Assembly (NCBI RefSeq): GCF_007860015.1
Contig: NZ_SJPS01000006.1
Span: 62,001-126,000, forward strand
DNA length: 64,000 nt
Direction: 5' to 3'
DNA from: Bythopirellula polymerisocia
GTDB lineage: Bacteria; Planctomycetota; Planctomycetia; Pirellulales; Lacipirellulaceae
A model generated the notes under the pieces. The model searched no databases. It was not told where the DNA came from and saw only the letters and a list, made by a program, of their open reading frames with translations. The position numbers were made by a program, and so were the translations under genes. Positions 1 through 7,371 of the stretch are shown here, one piece after another. Numbering within the stretch: the stretch's first letter is position 1; the number at the start of each line of letters is the position of its first letter.

Positions 1-346
1 CGCTCGGTGACGCTTCAGCTTGCTTCTTCGCGGCGACCGGCTTAGCCTTCTCCGCAGCGGGTTTCGGTGCAGGCTTTTTCTCCGCTGGCTTGGCGGCAGC
101 AGCTCCACCCCCACCACCACGGGCGGCGGCTAGCATCTCGGCAACGCTCATGCGTCCCCCGTCGGCGGCCTTAGCCGGTGCGGGGTTGCCTGACTTCGGC
201 TCGGGGGATTTTGCTTGGGTTGGCTCCGCAGCAGCTTCGGCTGGTGGAGCCTCCGCGGGCTCGGCAGAAGACGCACCGTCCCCACCGTCAGCCTTGCGGG
301 CTGCGGCTAGCATCTCAGCCACAGACATCTTTTTCTTTTCGGCCAT
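1..346 (-). CDS. Ala/Lys/Pro-rich protein with MSVAEMLAAAR repeats (N-terminal fragment)
   Basis: The gene starts at the ATG complementary to 344-346 and runs off the left edge, leaving about 115 codons. The visible part starts MAEKKK and carries the 11-residue motif MSVAEMLAAAR twice (about residues 7-17 and 66-76), separated by low-complexity Ala/Pro/Glu/Lys sequence and followed by an Ala-Lys-Pro tract. No signal peptide or membrane segment is visible. I recall similar Ala/Lys-rich extensions with this motif in front of Rieske iron-sulfur (cytochrome b6-f-like) subunits of planctomycetes, but the Rieske domain would lie outside the window, so this is a guess. That a gene is present is much surer than what it does: the frame is open throughout and the repeat is conserved in-frame. 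Confidence 0.7.
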   Translation of the reverse strand, partial: MAEKKKMSVAEMLAAARKADGGDGASSAEPAEAPPAEAAAEPTQAKSPEPKSGNPAPAKAADGGRMSVAEMLAAARGGGGGAAAAKPAEKKPAPKPAAEKAKPVAAKKQAEASPS

Positions 347-774
347 CGCTCAATCCATCCGCACATCAACACCTGTGATCCGTCCCACAGCTCGTCCCTG
401 CGAAAAATCGCCCGCATCAAGGAATTGATGGAGCCAGGAGCTTTGAGAGAGTTTTACACCTGAGACCACCAGCTGCAAGCCCTTTGTTGATAGGAACTTA
501 GGACTTTCTGTTGGCACTCAACATAGTTTGTGACAATTTTCACAATCTATTTTTGTTAGGCTACGATGCCACCTCTTAATTGTCAACCGCCCTTTTTATC
601 AGAACGTTCACTAACTGCGTAGGGACCAATCCGCAAGAGCGTCCCTGTTGATTGTTGATGCCGCCGCGCTTTGGATATGGAAGCGAGTTACGTGGCCAGT
701 CAGATTTGGGTAAAATCTCGACTACGATTGTTGCAGGTTAAGCACCAGGGTTGGTCGAGAACAGGGCATTTGAA
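347..774. other. Intergenic region between divergent genes
   Basis: About 430 bases lie between the start of the leftmost minus-strand gene and purD. I see no convincing ORF. The only clear element is a CRP/FNR-like palindrome near 529-544. Promoters of both divergent genes must lie here, but I could not assign -35/-10 boxes with confidence. Confidence 0.5.
529..544. promoter_or_regulatory. CRP/FNR-family-like palindromic site
   Basis: The sequence reads TGTGA, six bases (caattt), then TCACA, which is the core consensus of a CRP-type site; the symmetry extends one base each way (TTGTGA/TCACAA). It lies about 180 bases upstream of the leftmost minus-strand gene and about 230 upstream of purD. 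The palindrome is directly visible; binding by a Crp/Fnr protein is inferred from the consensus. It could be chance in AT-rich intergenic DNA. Confidence 0.45.
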
Positions 775-2061
775 ATGAAAGTATTGGTGGTCGGCGGTGG
801 AGGACGCGAACATGCCTTGGCTTGGAAGATTGGTCAGAGCAAACGGGTCGAACAAGTATTTGTCGCTCCCGGAAACGCCGGAACTGCGCAAGATGACTCG
901 GCACCCATCGAAAATGTTGAGATTGGTGACACCGATATTGCCCATCTGCTCGCCTTTGCCAAGAAGAATTCCATCGGTCTGACCGTAGTCGGTCCCGAGG
1001 CTTCACTGGCAGCGGGAATCGTCGACGCATTTTCTGCCGAGGGCCTGCGCATCTTTGGACCCAACAAGCAGGCCACCGAACTTGAAGCCAGCAAGGTTTT
1101 CTGCAAAAACCTGCTCCGCCATGCCGATGTGCCGACAGCCGATTTTCACACATTCCGCGATGCAGAAAGTGCCCTGTTGTTTCTCGACGAGCGCGAGGAC
1201 TCGTCGCTGGTGATTAAGGCAGATGGGCTGGCCGCGGGCAAAGGGGTCATCGTCTGCGCAAACAAGGCCGAGGCACTAGAGGCCGTCAAGCGAATCACGG
1301 GCAGCGACGAATTTGGCGCAGCTGGCAAGCAATTGGTCATCGAGGATCGACTTGTCGGCCAAGAGGCGAGTGTGCTGGCGATCACCGACGGCCACACGAT
1401 TCTCATCATGCCAGCCGCGCAAGATCATAAACCGGCCCATGATGGAGACAAGGGACCTAACACGGGCGGGATGGGCGCCTACAGCCCGACTCCGCTCGTG
1501 ACCGACGAGCTAATGCGCAGTATCGAAGAAAAGGTGCTTGTCCCCACGGTGCATCAACTCAAGCGCATGCGCCGGCCTTTCAAGGGGGTCCTCTACGCCG
1601 GCTTGATGATTACCAAGCAGGGCCTCAAAGTTCTGGAATACAACGTCCGCTTTGGCGACCCCGAGTGTCAGCCGCTGGTGATGCGACTTCAGAGTGACTT
1701 GGTCGACGTGCTCGAAGCCGCCGCCGATGGGCGACTTGATGAAGCAGCTGAGATGGTATGGGACCCGCGTCCTGCGGTTTGCGTCGTGATGGCTAGCGAA
1801 GGCTATCCGGGCGAGTACACCAAGGGGCACCCTATCCGTGGTCTTACAGAGGCCGCGGCGGTGCCAAACGCCAAGGTCTTTCACGCTGGCACAAAACTCG
1901 TGGACGGGCAGGTCGTCACCAATGGCGGCCGTGTTCTAGGAGTAACTGCGTTGGGCAACAGCATCTCTGCCGCAAAATTGCAGGCTTACACGGCAGTGAA
2001 ATGCATTCGCTGGAACGGGGCTTGGTGTCGCAAAGACATATCTGATAAGGCTTTAGAGTAA
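775..2061 (+). CDS. purD: Phosphoribosylamine--glycine ligase (GAR synthetase)
   Basis: This enzyme joins glycine to 5-phosphoribosylamine using ATP, the second step of de novo purine synthesis, in the cytoplasm. It has 428 residues, normal for PurD. The N-terminal nucleotide-fold signature MKVLVVGGGGREHALAW opens the protein; the ATP-grasp core follows with GPNTGGMGAYSP, LYAGLMIT and the metal-binding region GDPECQP; the C-terminal domain ends with the family-typical RKDISDKAL. I chose the ATG at 775 because the family motif begins there; the frame stays open eight codons further upstream. The gene stands alone, with Cys-rich small genes downstream on the same strand that look unrelated. Confidence 0.97.
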   Translation: MKVLVVGGGGREHALAWKIGQSKRVEQVFVAPGNAGTAQDDSAPIENVEIGDTDIAHLLAFAKKNSIGLTVVGPEASLAAGIVDAFSAEGLRIFGPNKQATELEASKVFCKNLLRHADVPTADFHTFRDAESALLFLDEREDSSLVIKADGLAAGKGVIVCANKAEALEAVKRITGSDEFGAAGKQLVIEDRLVGQEASVLAITDGHTILIMPAAQDHKPAHDGDKGPNTGGMGAYSPTPLVTDELMRSIEEKVLVPTVHQLKRMRRPFKGVLYAGLMITKQGLKVLEYNVRFGDPECQPLVMRLQSDLVDVLEAAADGRLDEAAEMVWDPRPAVCVVMASEGYPGEYTKGHPIRGLTEAAAVPNAKVFHAGTKLVDGQVVTNGGRVLGVTALGNSISAAKLQAYTAVKCIRWNGAWCRKDISDKALE

Positions 2062-2206
2062 GCGGCATCCTCGCACTATCGAGGATTCCATTTGCTTGCA
2101 CAAACAAATCGCTCTTGAACTCTTTGCCAGGAAGATGCGTACAATATTCAGCGCAGATTGTCCTGCCTCTCCCCAGCAACGAAGCCTCAGGCAAACAGAA
2201 AACTCT

Positions 2207-2653
2207 ATGCTCGGCGGCACATCCAAGTTTCGTACGGCACTCGCATTGCTTGCAGCATTGGGCATGGTTGTCCCTGCCTGGGCAGCCTCACCCTGCTACT
2301 GTGGCCAACGAGAGGGAGGCTGCTCACAGCAACCTGCCCAGACTCGCTCTTGTTGTACCGCTCACAAGACTTGTTGTTCTGAACAGAAAGCTCCCGACTT
2401 TGAGCTGGATTGCCCGAGCGGCAAAACCTGTGCTCACTGCCCATGCTGTAGCGAGGGACCGCTACCGGCTCTCTCCACGCCACCATCAACTGCCGTCTCT
2501 ACGGACCAAGACCAGGCAATCGTCAATGGTCTCACTGCACTGTTACCTTCTCCCGACGCACAACTTTGCTTTTATCTTGCCCAAGAACGGGGCAGCCCGC
2601 CGGGCCACCCTGCATTGCGTCTCCATGCACTCAAGTGCGTGTGGTTGAATTAA
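2207..2653 (+). CDS. Exported Cys-rich protein of unknown function
   Basis: A 148-residue protein with a signal peptide (hydrophobic segment about residues 9-24, cleavage likely after AWA) and a mature part holding 14 cysteines. Most are in the first half of the mature chain (CYC, SCC, TCC, CAHCPCC patterns), followed by a Pro/Ser-rich linker and a C-terminus ending LHALKCVWLN. The dense Cys pairs suggest metal binding or many disulfides outside the cytoplasm, which is inference. I chose the ATG at 2207 because it places the signal peptide at the N-terminus; the open frame extends to 2096 without it. It lies about 80 bases before a second, smaller Cys-rich exported gene, so the two may share a role. 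I do not recognise the family. Confidence 0.65.
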   Translation: MLGGTSKFRTALALLAALGMVVPAWAASPCYCGQREGGCSQQPAQTRSCCTAHKTCCSEQKAPDFELDCPSGKTCAHCPCCSEGPLPALSTPPSTAVSTDQDQAIVNGLTALLPSPDAQLCFYLAQERGSPPGHPALRLHALKCVWLN

Positions 2654-2703
2654 TGGATCGACGAGAACTTTCTTAAGTTTTTGTTTCTATTAATTCCATT
2701 ACA

Positions 2704-2720
2704 GCGAGAACAATTCTCGC
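2704..2720 (+). promoter_or_regulatory. Leader hairpin abutting the Shine-Dalgarno of the Cys-rich gene
   Basis: A perfect 7-bp inverted repeat with a three-base loop (GCGAGAA caa TTCTCGC) ends exactly where the ribosome-binding sequence AGGAGA begins (2721-2726), six bases before the ATG at 2733. In RNA it would form a stable 5' hairpin beside the SD; in DNA it could be an operator. Which of the two applies is not visible in the sequence. Confidence 0.5.
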
Positions 2721-2732
2721 AGGAGATTTCAA

Positions 2733-2939
2733 ATGTCTTTTACTAGTAAACTGCTAGCCGGTGCTTTGGTTGCCGGTGCTTCGACCTTCGGTTTCAACGC
2801 TTTCGCTGCCAACAGCAGCACCGCAGCTTGCTGCAGTGGTGATTCGTGCAGTTGTGAAGATTGTGGCTGCGCCGATGGCAGTTGCAAGAATTGCACTTGC
2901 GACAACTGCCAATGCGGCGATTCTTGCAACCGCGAGTGA
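2733..2939 (+). CDS. Small exported metallothionein-like Cys-rich protein
   Basis: A 68-residue protein: a signal peptide of about 25 residues (hydrophobic LLAGALVAGASTFGF, cleavage after AFA), then about 43 residues containing 12 cysteines arranged as CC, CxC and CxxC (for example CSCEDCGC and CTCDNCQC). The density and spacing resemble metallothionein-type metal chelation, but I recognise no defined metallothionein family, and export would be unusual for one. A strong SD (AGGAG) precedes the ATG, a hairpin sits just upstream of that SD, and a strong intrinsic terminator follows 33 bases after the stop. The gene is therefore a compact and probably well-expressed unit. Confidence 0.8.
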   Translation: MSFTSKLLAGALVAGASTFGFNAFAANSSTAACCSGDSCSCEDCGCADGSCKNCTCDNCQCGDSCNRE

Positions 2940-2972
2940 GCCTAAATCAGTTGAACTGAAATCAACCGACAC

Positions 2973-3010
2973 CCCTCGGCTGCCACTACGGTAGCCGAGG
3001 GTTTTTTATT
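2973..3010 (+). terminator. Rho-independent terminator after the Cys-rich gene
   Basis: A 12-bp stem (CCCTCGGCTGCC pairing with GGTAGCCGAGGG, one G-U pair) with loop ACTAC is followed by a run of six T residues. This is a textbook intrinsic terminator, placed 33 bases after the stop of the small Cys-rich gene. Confidence 0.93.
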
Positions 3011-3165
3011 AGAAGTCTCCGTGGGGTAGCCATGCTGGCTGCCATTCGAGAGATTCTTCCTAGAAAAAATGGAGAATCTCTATCGGAACCAATGATAGCG
3101 TGGTGCTATTATGCGAATACTCTAGCTGCGACTATCACCCACGCATCTTAATCACAAGCAAGCCA

Positions 3166-5853
3166 ATGCCAGTTCTCCGAATCTTCTTGCCATCGTTTTG
3201 CTTGATTCTTACAGTCTTGTTCGAGTCGATCACATGGGGCGATATCTACGAGTGGGAGTACATCGATCCTGCTAATCCTGCGTTAGGAAAGCGAGAAAGC
3301 TCGACACTGGTTCCTGATGGGGCAGGGGTGGATTCGTTGCCAGGGGCGAATCTGCGAAATCTTGATTTGACGATGGCCTATATGATCGAGGTTGATCTTA
3401 GTAATTCGAACTTCTCCAGAGCCATACTTACCGACGTAAGTTTCAATCAAGCCAATCTAACGGATGCCTATTTCTATCGATCCACAGTTACGAATGTCGA
3501 TTTTTCTGGAGCCGTCGTTCAAGGCGCGAATTTCAGCGGAGTGGTTAACTTTAATCTCCCTCAACTTTACTCGACGGCTAGCTATCAGACAGGTGATCTG
3601 AGTGGGATCTGGCTGAGTGGGTACTTCGACAACAGCAATTTTGCAGGTATGAATCTTTCTGAGGCAAGCTTCGCTAATGCACAACTAAACAACGCGAACT
3701 TTAATGGAGCAACTCTCACGAACACAGCTTTTAACGGTGCAAGGCTGGGCAATGCAGATCTGAGAGGAACTGACATACGAGGAGCAAATTTCGAATATGC
3801 GATTTCTCGCGGATTGATTGATGTACAAATTTACTCTACTGACAGCTATCAGTTGGGTGATCTTAGTGGTATTCGTCTGGGACGGAATGACCTAATGGGC
3901 TGGAACTTTGCGGAAAAATCAATGCCTCATGCTCGCCTTGATTATGCCGACTTAACCGACACAACTTTCAATCAATCGAACCTTGAGAATGCAAACGTGT
4001 CTGACTCTAACTTGACCAATGCCGATTTCCAGCTAGCGAATCTTGCAAACGCCAACTTGAGTTTGTCTACGCTGACCAACGCCGAGATGTTGGGAAGTGT
4101 TGTGCGTGGCGCCAACTTTCGGGATACCACCTCCAATGGTTTTACCTCCTCTCAACTCTACTCGACAGGTAGTTACCAGACTGGCGATTTGAGCGGAATA
4201 TCGTTATCGGAGAACGACTTGAGTGGCTGGAACCTAGCAGGGAAAAACCTGTCAAAAGCGAATTTCTACTCTGCTGATCTGACTAACGCCAGTCTTAGCA
4301 ACGCCAACCTAGAAGGTGCCATCCTCAACTCCACCAGTTTAGAAAATGCTGACTTGACCGGAGCAACCTTATTGATGGCAGATTTTAGTAGCACCACGTC
4401 CAAGGGGCTCACTGCCGAACAGTTTTACACCACAAGCACCTACCAAGCTGGCGATTTGGCCGGTATTTCGCTCGCGGGAAACGATCTAACAGGCTGGAAT
4501 TTTGCCGGAATGAATCTAGCTCATGTGAGTTTTGCTTCCGCCAACTTGGTTGATACCGATCTGTCGGGTGCAATCGTTCGTGGTGCCAATTTTCAATACG
4601 CAAAAAAAGAAACACTCCCTGTCGGAGTATTCTACTCGACTGCAAGTTATCAGGTTGGCGATTTAACAGGAATCGGGTTCAGAAACAGCCAACTTTCTGG
4701 CTGGGATCTCTCCGGGAAGAATCTCTCAGGTGCTGATTTCTTTAAGGGAAATCTGACTGATTTCGATTTCAGTTATGCGAATCTCGTCGATGCAGATTTT
4801 TCCTACGGAGCGCTCAAGCATGCCAACTTCAGTGATGCGAAATTGACCAATGTACGTTTTTACGATACCTCGCTTGTCGAACCAAATTTTAGTCATGCAC
4901 AACTTGAGAATGCGTACTTCTACTCCCGAGATTTGAGTAATGCGGACTTTAGTTATGCTGACTTGTCAAATGCATTATTTTTTGGCTTTCGCCTGACGAA
5001 TGCAGACTTTACAGGGTCTGAAATCCGAGGTGCAAGGTTTGGGGAGGACGTCGCCTCACGAACGTTTACAGTAGAACAGCTTTACTCAACTGCGAGCTAC
5101 CAAGACGGTGATCTGAGCGGGCTTAAACTTGAGGGAATGGATCTTACTAGTTGGGACTTCTCAGCAGTAACACTCGCAAATGGGGGATTTAGCTCTTCTA
5201 TTTTATTCGCCGCAGACTTCCAACATGTTAATCTTACGAATGTTGAGTTCAGTTATGCAAAATTGAATTTCGCCGATCTTTCTGGTGCTGACACCCGTGG
5301 GGCTCGATCACTCAGGTTGTATGAAGTGATCACGACGAATCTGATAATGCCCGATGGGACAATTCTGGGCCTGGATATTATGGACAGCCAGAACTTGATT
5401 GTTCGAGACTATGATGGCAATTTAGATCGCTCTGAGCCGCCTATTCCAATAATCGTCAAAAACGGGTTTGCGATGTCTGAAACTGCTCGCCTACGTATGA
5501 TCTTCGAGGCAGATCAGTGGGATTCGATAATTTCATTCCAATTCCGCATACCGATTAATGTCGACGGACTGCTAGAGTTGCTATTTGCACCAGAAGTTGA
5601 TGTCTCAACTCAAATTGGCCGCACACTCAAGTTGTTCGACTGGACAGGCGTCTCGCCCACCGGCACATTTGTCATCGAGAGTTCCTACAAGTGGGACATT
5701 TTTAAGCTCTACACCACTGGCGAGGTAACCCTGCTCGCTGTGCCTGAACCGAGCAGTATTTTATTGTTTTTTTTGGCGATTTTTTCGGGAGTCACCACTC
5801 GGCGGATTGCACTTCATAGGCCGGAACAAGCCGTGTGCCGTTCCGGCAAGTGA
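3166..5853 (+). CDS. Large exported pentapeptide-repeat protein with PEP-CTERM tail
   Basis: An 895-residue protein: signal peptide (MPVLRIFLPSFCLILTVLF), then about 700 residues of A(D/N)Lxx/F pentapeptide repeats, which fold as a right-handed quadrilateral beta-helix. Six diverged copies of a marker (YSTASYQ followed by GDLSGI) divide the helix into modules. After about residue 720 comes a non-repeat beta-rich domain, then the sorting tail VPEPSSI, a hydrophobic stretch and TTRR, marking it for PEP-CTERM/exosortase processing at the cell surface. A dozen residues follow the RR, slightly longer than usual. I chose the ATG at 3166 because it starts the signal peptide; the frame stays open to 3100. 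A structural or adhesive surface role is inference. Confidence 0.88.
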   Translation: MPVLRIFLPSFCLILTVLFESITWGDIYEWEYIDPANPALGKRESSTLVPDGAGVDSLPGANLRNLDLTMAYMIEVDLSNSNFSRAILTDVSFNQANLTDAYFYRSTVTNVDFSGAVVQGANFSGVVNFNLPQLYSTASYQTGDLSGIWLSGYFDNSNFAGMNLSEASFANAQLNNANFNGATLTNTAFNGARLGNADLRGTDIRGANFEYAISRGLIDVQIYSTDSYQLGDLSGIRLGRNDLMGWNFAEKSMPHARLDYADLTDTTFNQSNLENANVSDSNLTNADFQLANLANANLSLSTLTNAEMLGSVVRGANFRDTTSNGFTSSQLYSTGSYQTGDLSGISLSENDLSGWNLAGKNLSKANFYSADLTNASLSNANLEGAILNSTSLENADLTGATLLMADFSSTTSKGLTAEQFYTTSTYQAGDLAGISLAGNDLTGWNFAGMNLAHVSFASANLVDTDLSGAIVRGANFQYAKKETLPVGVFYSTASYQVGDLTGIGFRNSQLSGWDLSGKNLSGADFFKGNLTDFDFSYANLVDADFSYGALKHANFSDAKLTNVRFYDTSLVEPNFSHAQLENAYFYSRDLSNADFSYADLSNALFFGFRLTNADFTGSEIRGARFGEDVASRTFTVEQLYSTASYQDGDLSGLKLEGMDLTSWDFSAVTLANGGFSSSILFAADFQHVNLTNVEFSYAKLNFADLSGADTRGARSLRLYEVITTNLIMPDGTILGLDIMDSQNLIVRDYDGNLDRSEPPIPIIVKNGFAMSETARLRMIFEADQWDSIISFQFRIPINVDGLLELLFAPEVDVSTQIGRTLKLFDWTGVSPTGTFVIESSYKWDIFKLYTTGEVTLLAVPEPSSILLFFLAIFSGVTTRRIALHRPEQAVCRSGK

Positions 5854-5910
5854 CCTGGTTAAGTCGGCGGTGCCGGAACTCGTGAAACTCGTTCGACCTA
5901 CGAATTCAAA

Positions 5911-7233
5911 TCACTGGTAACGAACGCGACGGCAATTAGCTATGAACGCTTCACCGACAATGAGCATCACCCAGCTTCCCGGTTCTGGGACTGGTGAGAG
6001 TGGCGGCCCAGAGATACCTGCCTGCTGCTGCCAGATTAGAAAGTCTCGGCCATCAACGTCTCCATCGCCATCGGCGTCTCCGGTTGTTCGAGTCGCCCCG
6101 CTGAGAACGTGATAGCCGGCTTGCCAAGTGGCGAGGTCCGCTCCATCCGCGCTGCGACTGAAGTTGAAATCGCTCGGGGCAAACTCAAAGATGCGAAAAT
6201 CAACCACTACGGGCAGATGGTCGAAATAGGTCGTCGAATTTCCGATGGTCACGTCCCGCTGTTGCAGGCCGGTGGCGGTTCGATCTGCCGAGGTCATGCT
6301 TACTGTGTTGAGGACAAACTTGTTTCCCACATCGAGCGCGCTGTCGGAGTAGATCACATAGTCGAGCAGACTTCTCGAATTGCCACTGCGCCACGTGTAG
6401 TCGGTCGTCCCCGTGGCGTTGTGAACCGGTTGGGAGTCGGTAAGAAAGCTCCCATCCCAATCAGGGGGCGAGTCGCGGCCATAGGTTGTCTCATTAAAAA
6501 TGTTGCCCGTGATGAGTGTGTTGAGTGGACCAGGGCCCCCCACAGTGTTCAAGTCACCCAAGACGGCGAACGGAGTGCCGGGTGCAAGCTCAACAAATCC
6601 TCCCGGCGTTCGGGCATCTTGCAACCAGTTCACGATGGCATCCGATTGCTTCTGTCGGCGTACGTCTTCCTCGCTCCCATTGCCGCCACAACACTTGTAG
6701 TGATTATTAATTAGATAGAAATCAGTTGGAAACTGATCGTCTGGCAAATCGACAAGTGCGATTGCTTGCGACTTGTCTCCCACGGGGTAAGTATTCGTCC
6801 GCTTGAGCGACAGCGGATATTTGCTGACGATCACATTGTCGCCACCCATGAAGACATTCCACGATGAACCGGGAAGCGGGGCGATTGAATTCATGAGATT
6901 CAGCACGTCACTGGCATTCTTCGGCGTGCAACCGCAGAACGGGTCGCCAATCTCCTGGAGGTTCAACAGGTCCGGATCGAGTGCATTTACTACCCTGGCA
7001 AATTTAGCCGCCTGCGTGGCATCGCGGTCGGGGAAGATGGTGTCCCACAACACGTTGTAAGTTACTACCCGCAGGTCCGTCGCTTGCTGGCGATCAATGA
7101 ATGTGCCTGTATTGCCCCAGGTTGGTACCTGCGTCTGTAACCAGAGAACACATGCCAAGGCTCCCCACCGAGTGAAATTTAATGCCATACTCATGCCACA
7201 AGCAAAACCAGGTCGAACCCGATTAGAGCTCAA
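5911..7233 (-). CDS. Exported endonuclease/exonuclease/phosphatase-family protein with dockerin-like and PEP-CTERM regions
   Basis: About 440 residues. After a signal sequence comes an EEP (DNase I-like) domain: RVVTYNVLWD, LNLQEIGDP (metal-binding Glu), VLGDLNTVG (Asp-Leu-Asn) and the terminal catalytic FDHLPVVVDF. Then a dockerin-like stretch (DADGDGDVDGRDFLIW) and a PEP-CTERM tail (VPEPGSW, hydrophobic, CRR). It probably acts as an extracellular or surface nuclease or phosphodiesterase; the substrate is unknown. The start is uncertain: TTG at 7233 has an AGGAG three bases upstream, whereas the in-frame ATGs at 7194 and 7188 begin the hydrophobic signal directly but lack a visible SD. It converges with the pentapeptide gene, 57 bases apart. 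Confidence 0.85.
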   Translation of the reverse strand: MSSNRVRPGFACGMSMALNFTRWGALACVLWLQTQVPTWGNTGTFIDRQQATDLRVVTYNVLWDTIFPDRDATQAAKFARVVNALDPDLLNLQEIGDPFCGCTPKNASDVLNLMNSIAPLPGSSWNVFMGGDNVIVSKYPLSLKRTNTYPVGDKSQAIALVDLPDDQFPTDFYLINNHYKCCGGNGSEEDVRRQKQSDAIVNWLQDARTPGGFVELAPGTPFAVLGDLNTVGGPGPLNTLITGNIFNETTYGRDSPPDWDGSFLTDSQPVHNATGTTDYTWRSGNSRSLLDYVIYSDSALDVGNKFVLNTVSMTSADRTATGLQQRDVTIGNSTTYFDHLPVVVDFRIFEFAPSDFNFSRSADGADLATWQAGYHVLSGATRTTGDADGDGDVDGRDFLIWQQQAGISGPPLSPVPEPGSWVMLIVGEAFIANCRRVRYQ

Positions 7234-7371
7234 AGTCTCCTATCATTTAGAAGTAGTTCAGCGAAACACGCATACTCTTGCCGGAAGAGTGCATTGTACT
7301 CGTAAGTGGCATTTGCGATACTAATCCGCTTGAAATTTCCCCGCCGCACCCAGCCATGATCCAGTAAAACC

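Noticed and set aside
5820-5847. Inverted repeat GCCGGAAC/GTTCCGGC at the end of the pentapeptide gene
   Set aside because: It lies inside the coding end, has no U tract, and the 12-base loop makes a terminator unlikely.
7234-7371. Possible cobalamin or SAM riboswitch before metH
   Set aside because: The gap is only 138 bases and shows just one small ACTCTT/AAGAGT stem; no B12-box-like sequence or riboswitch core was recognised.
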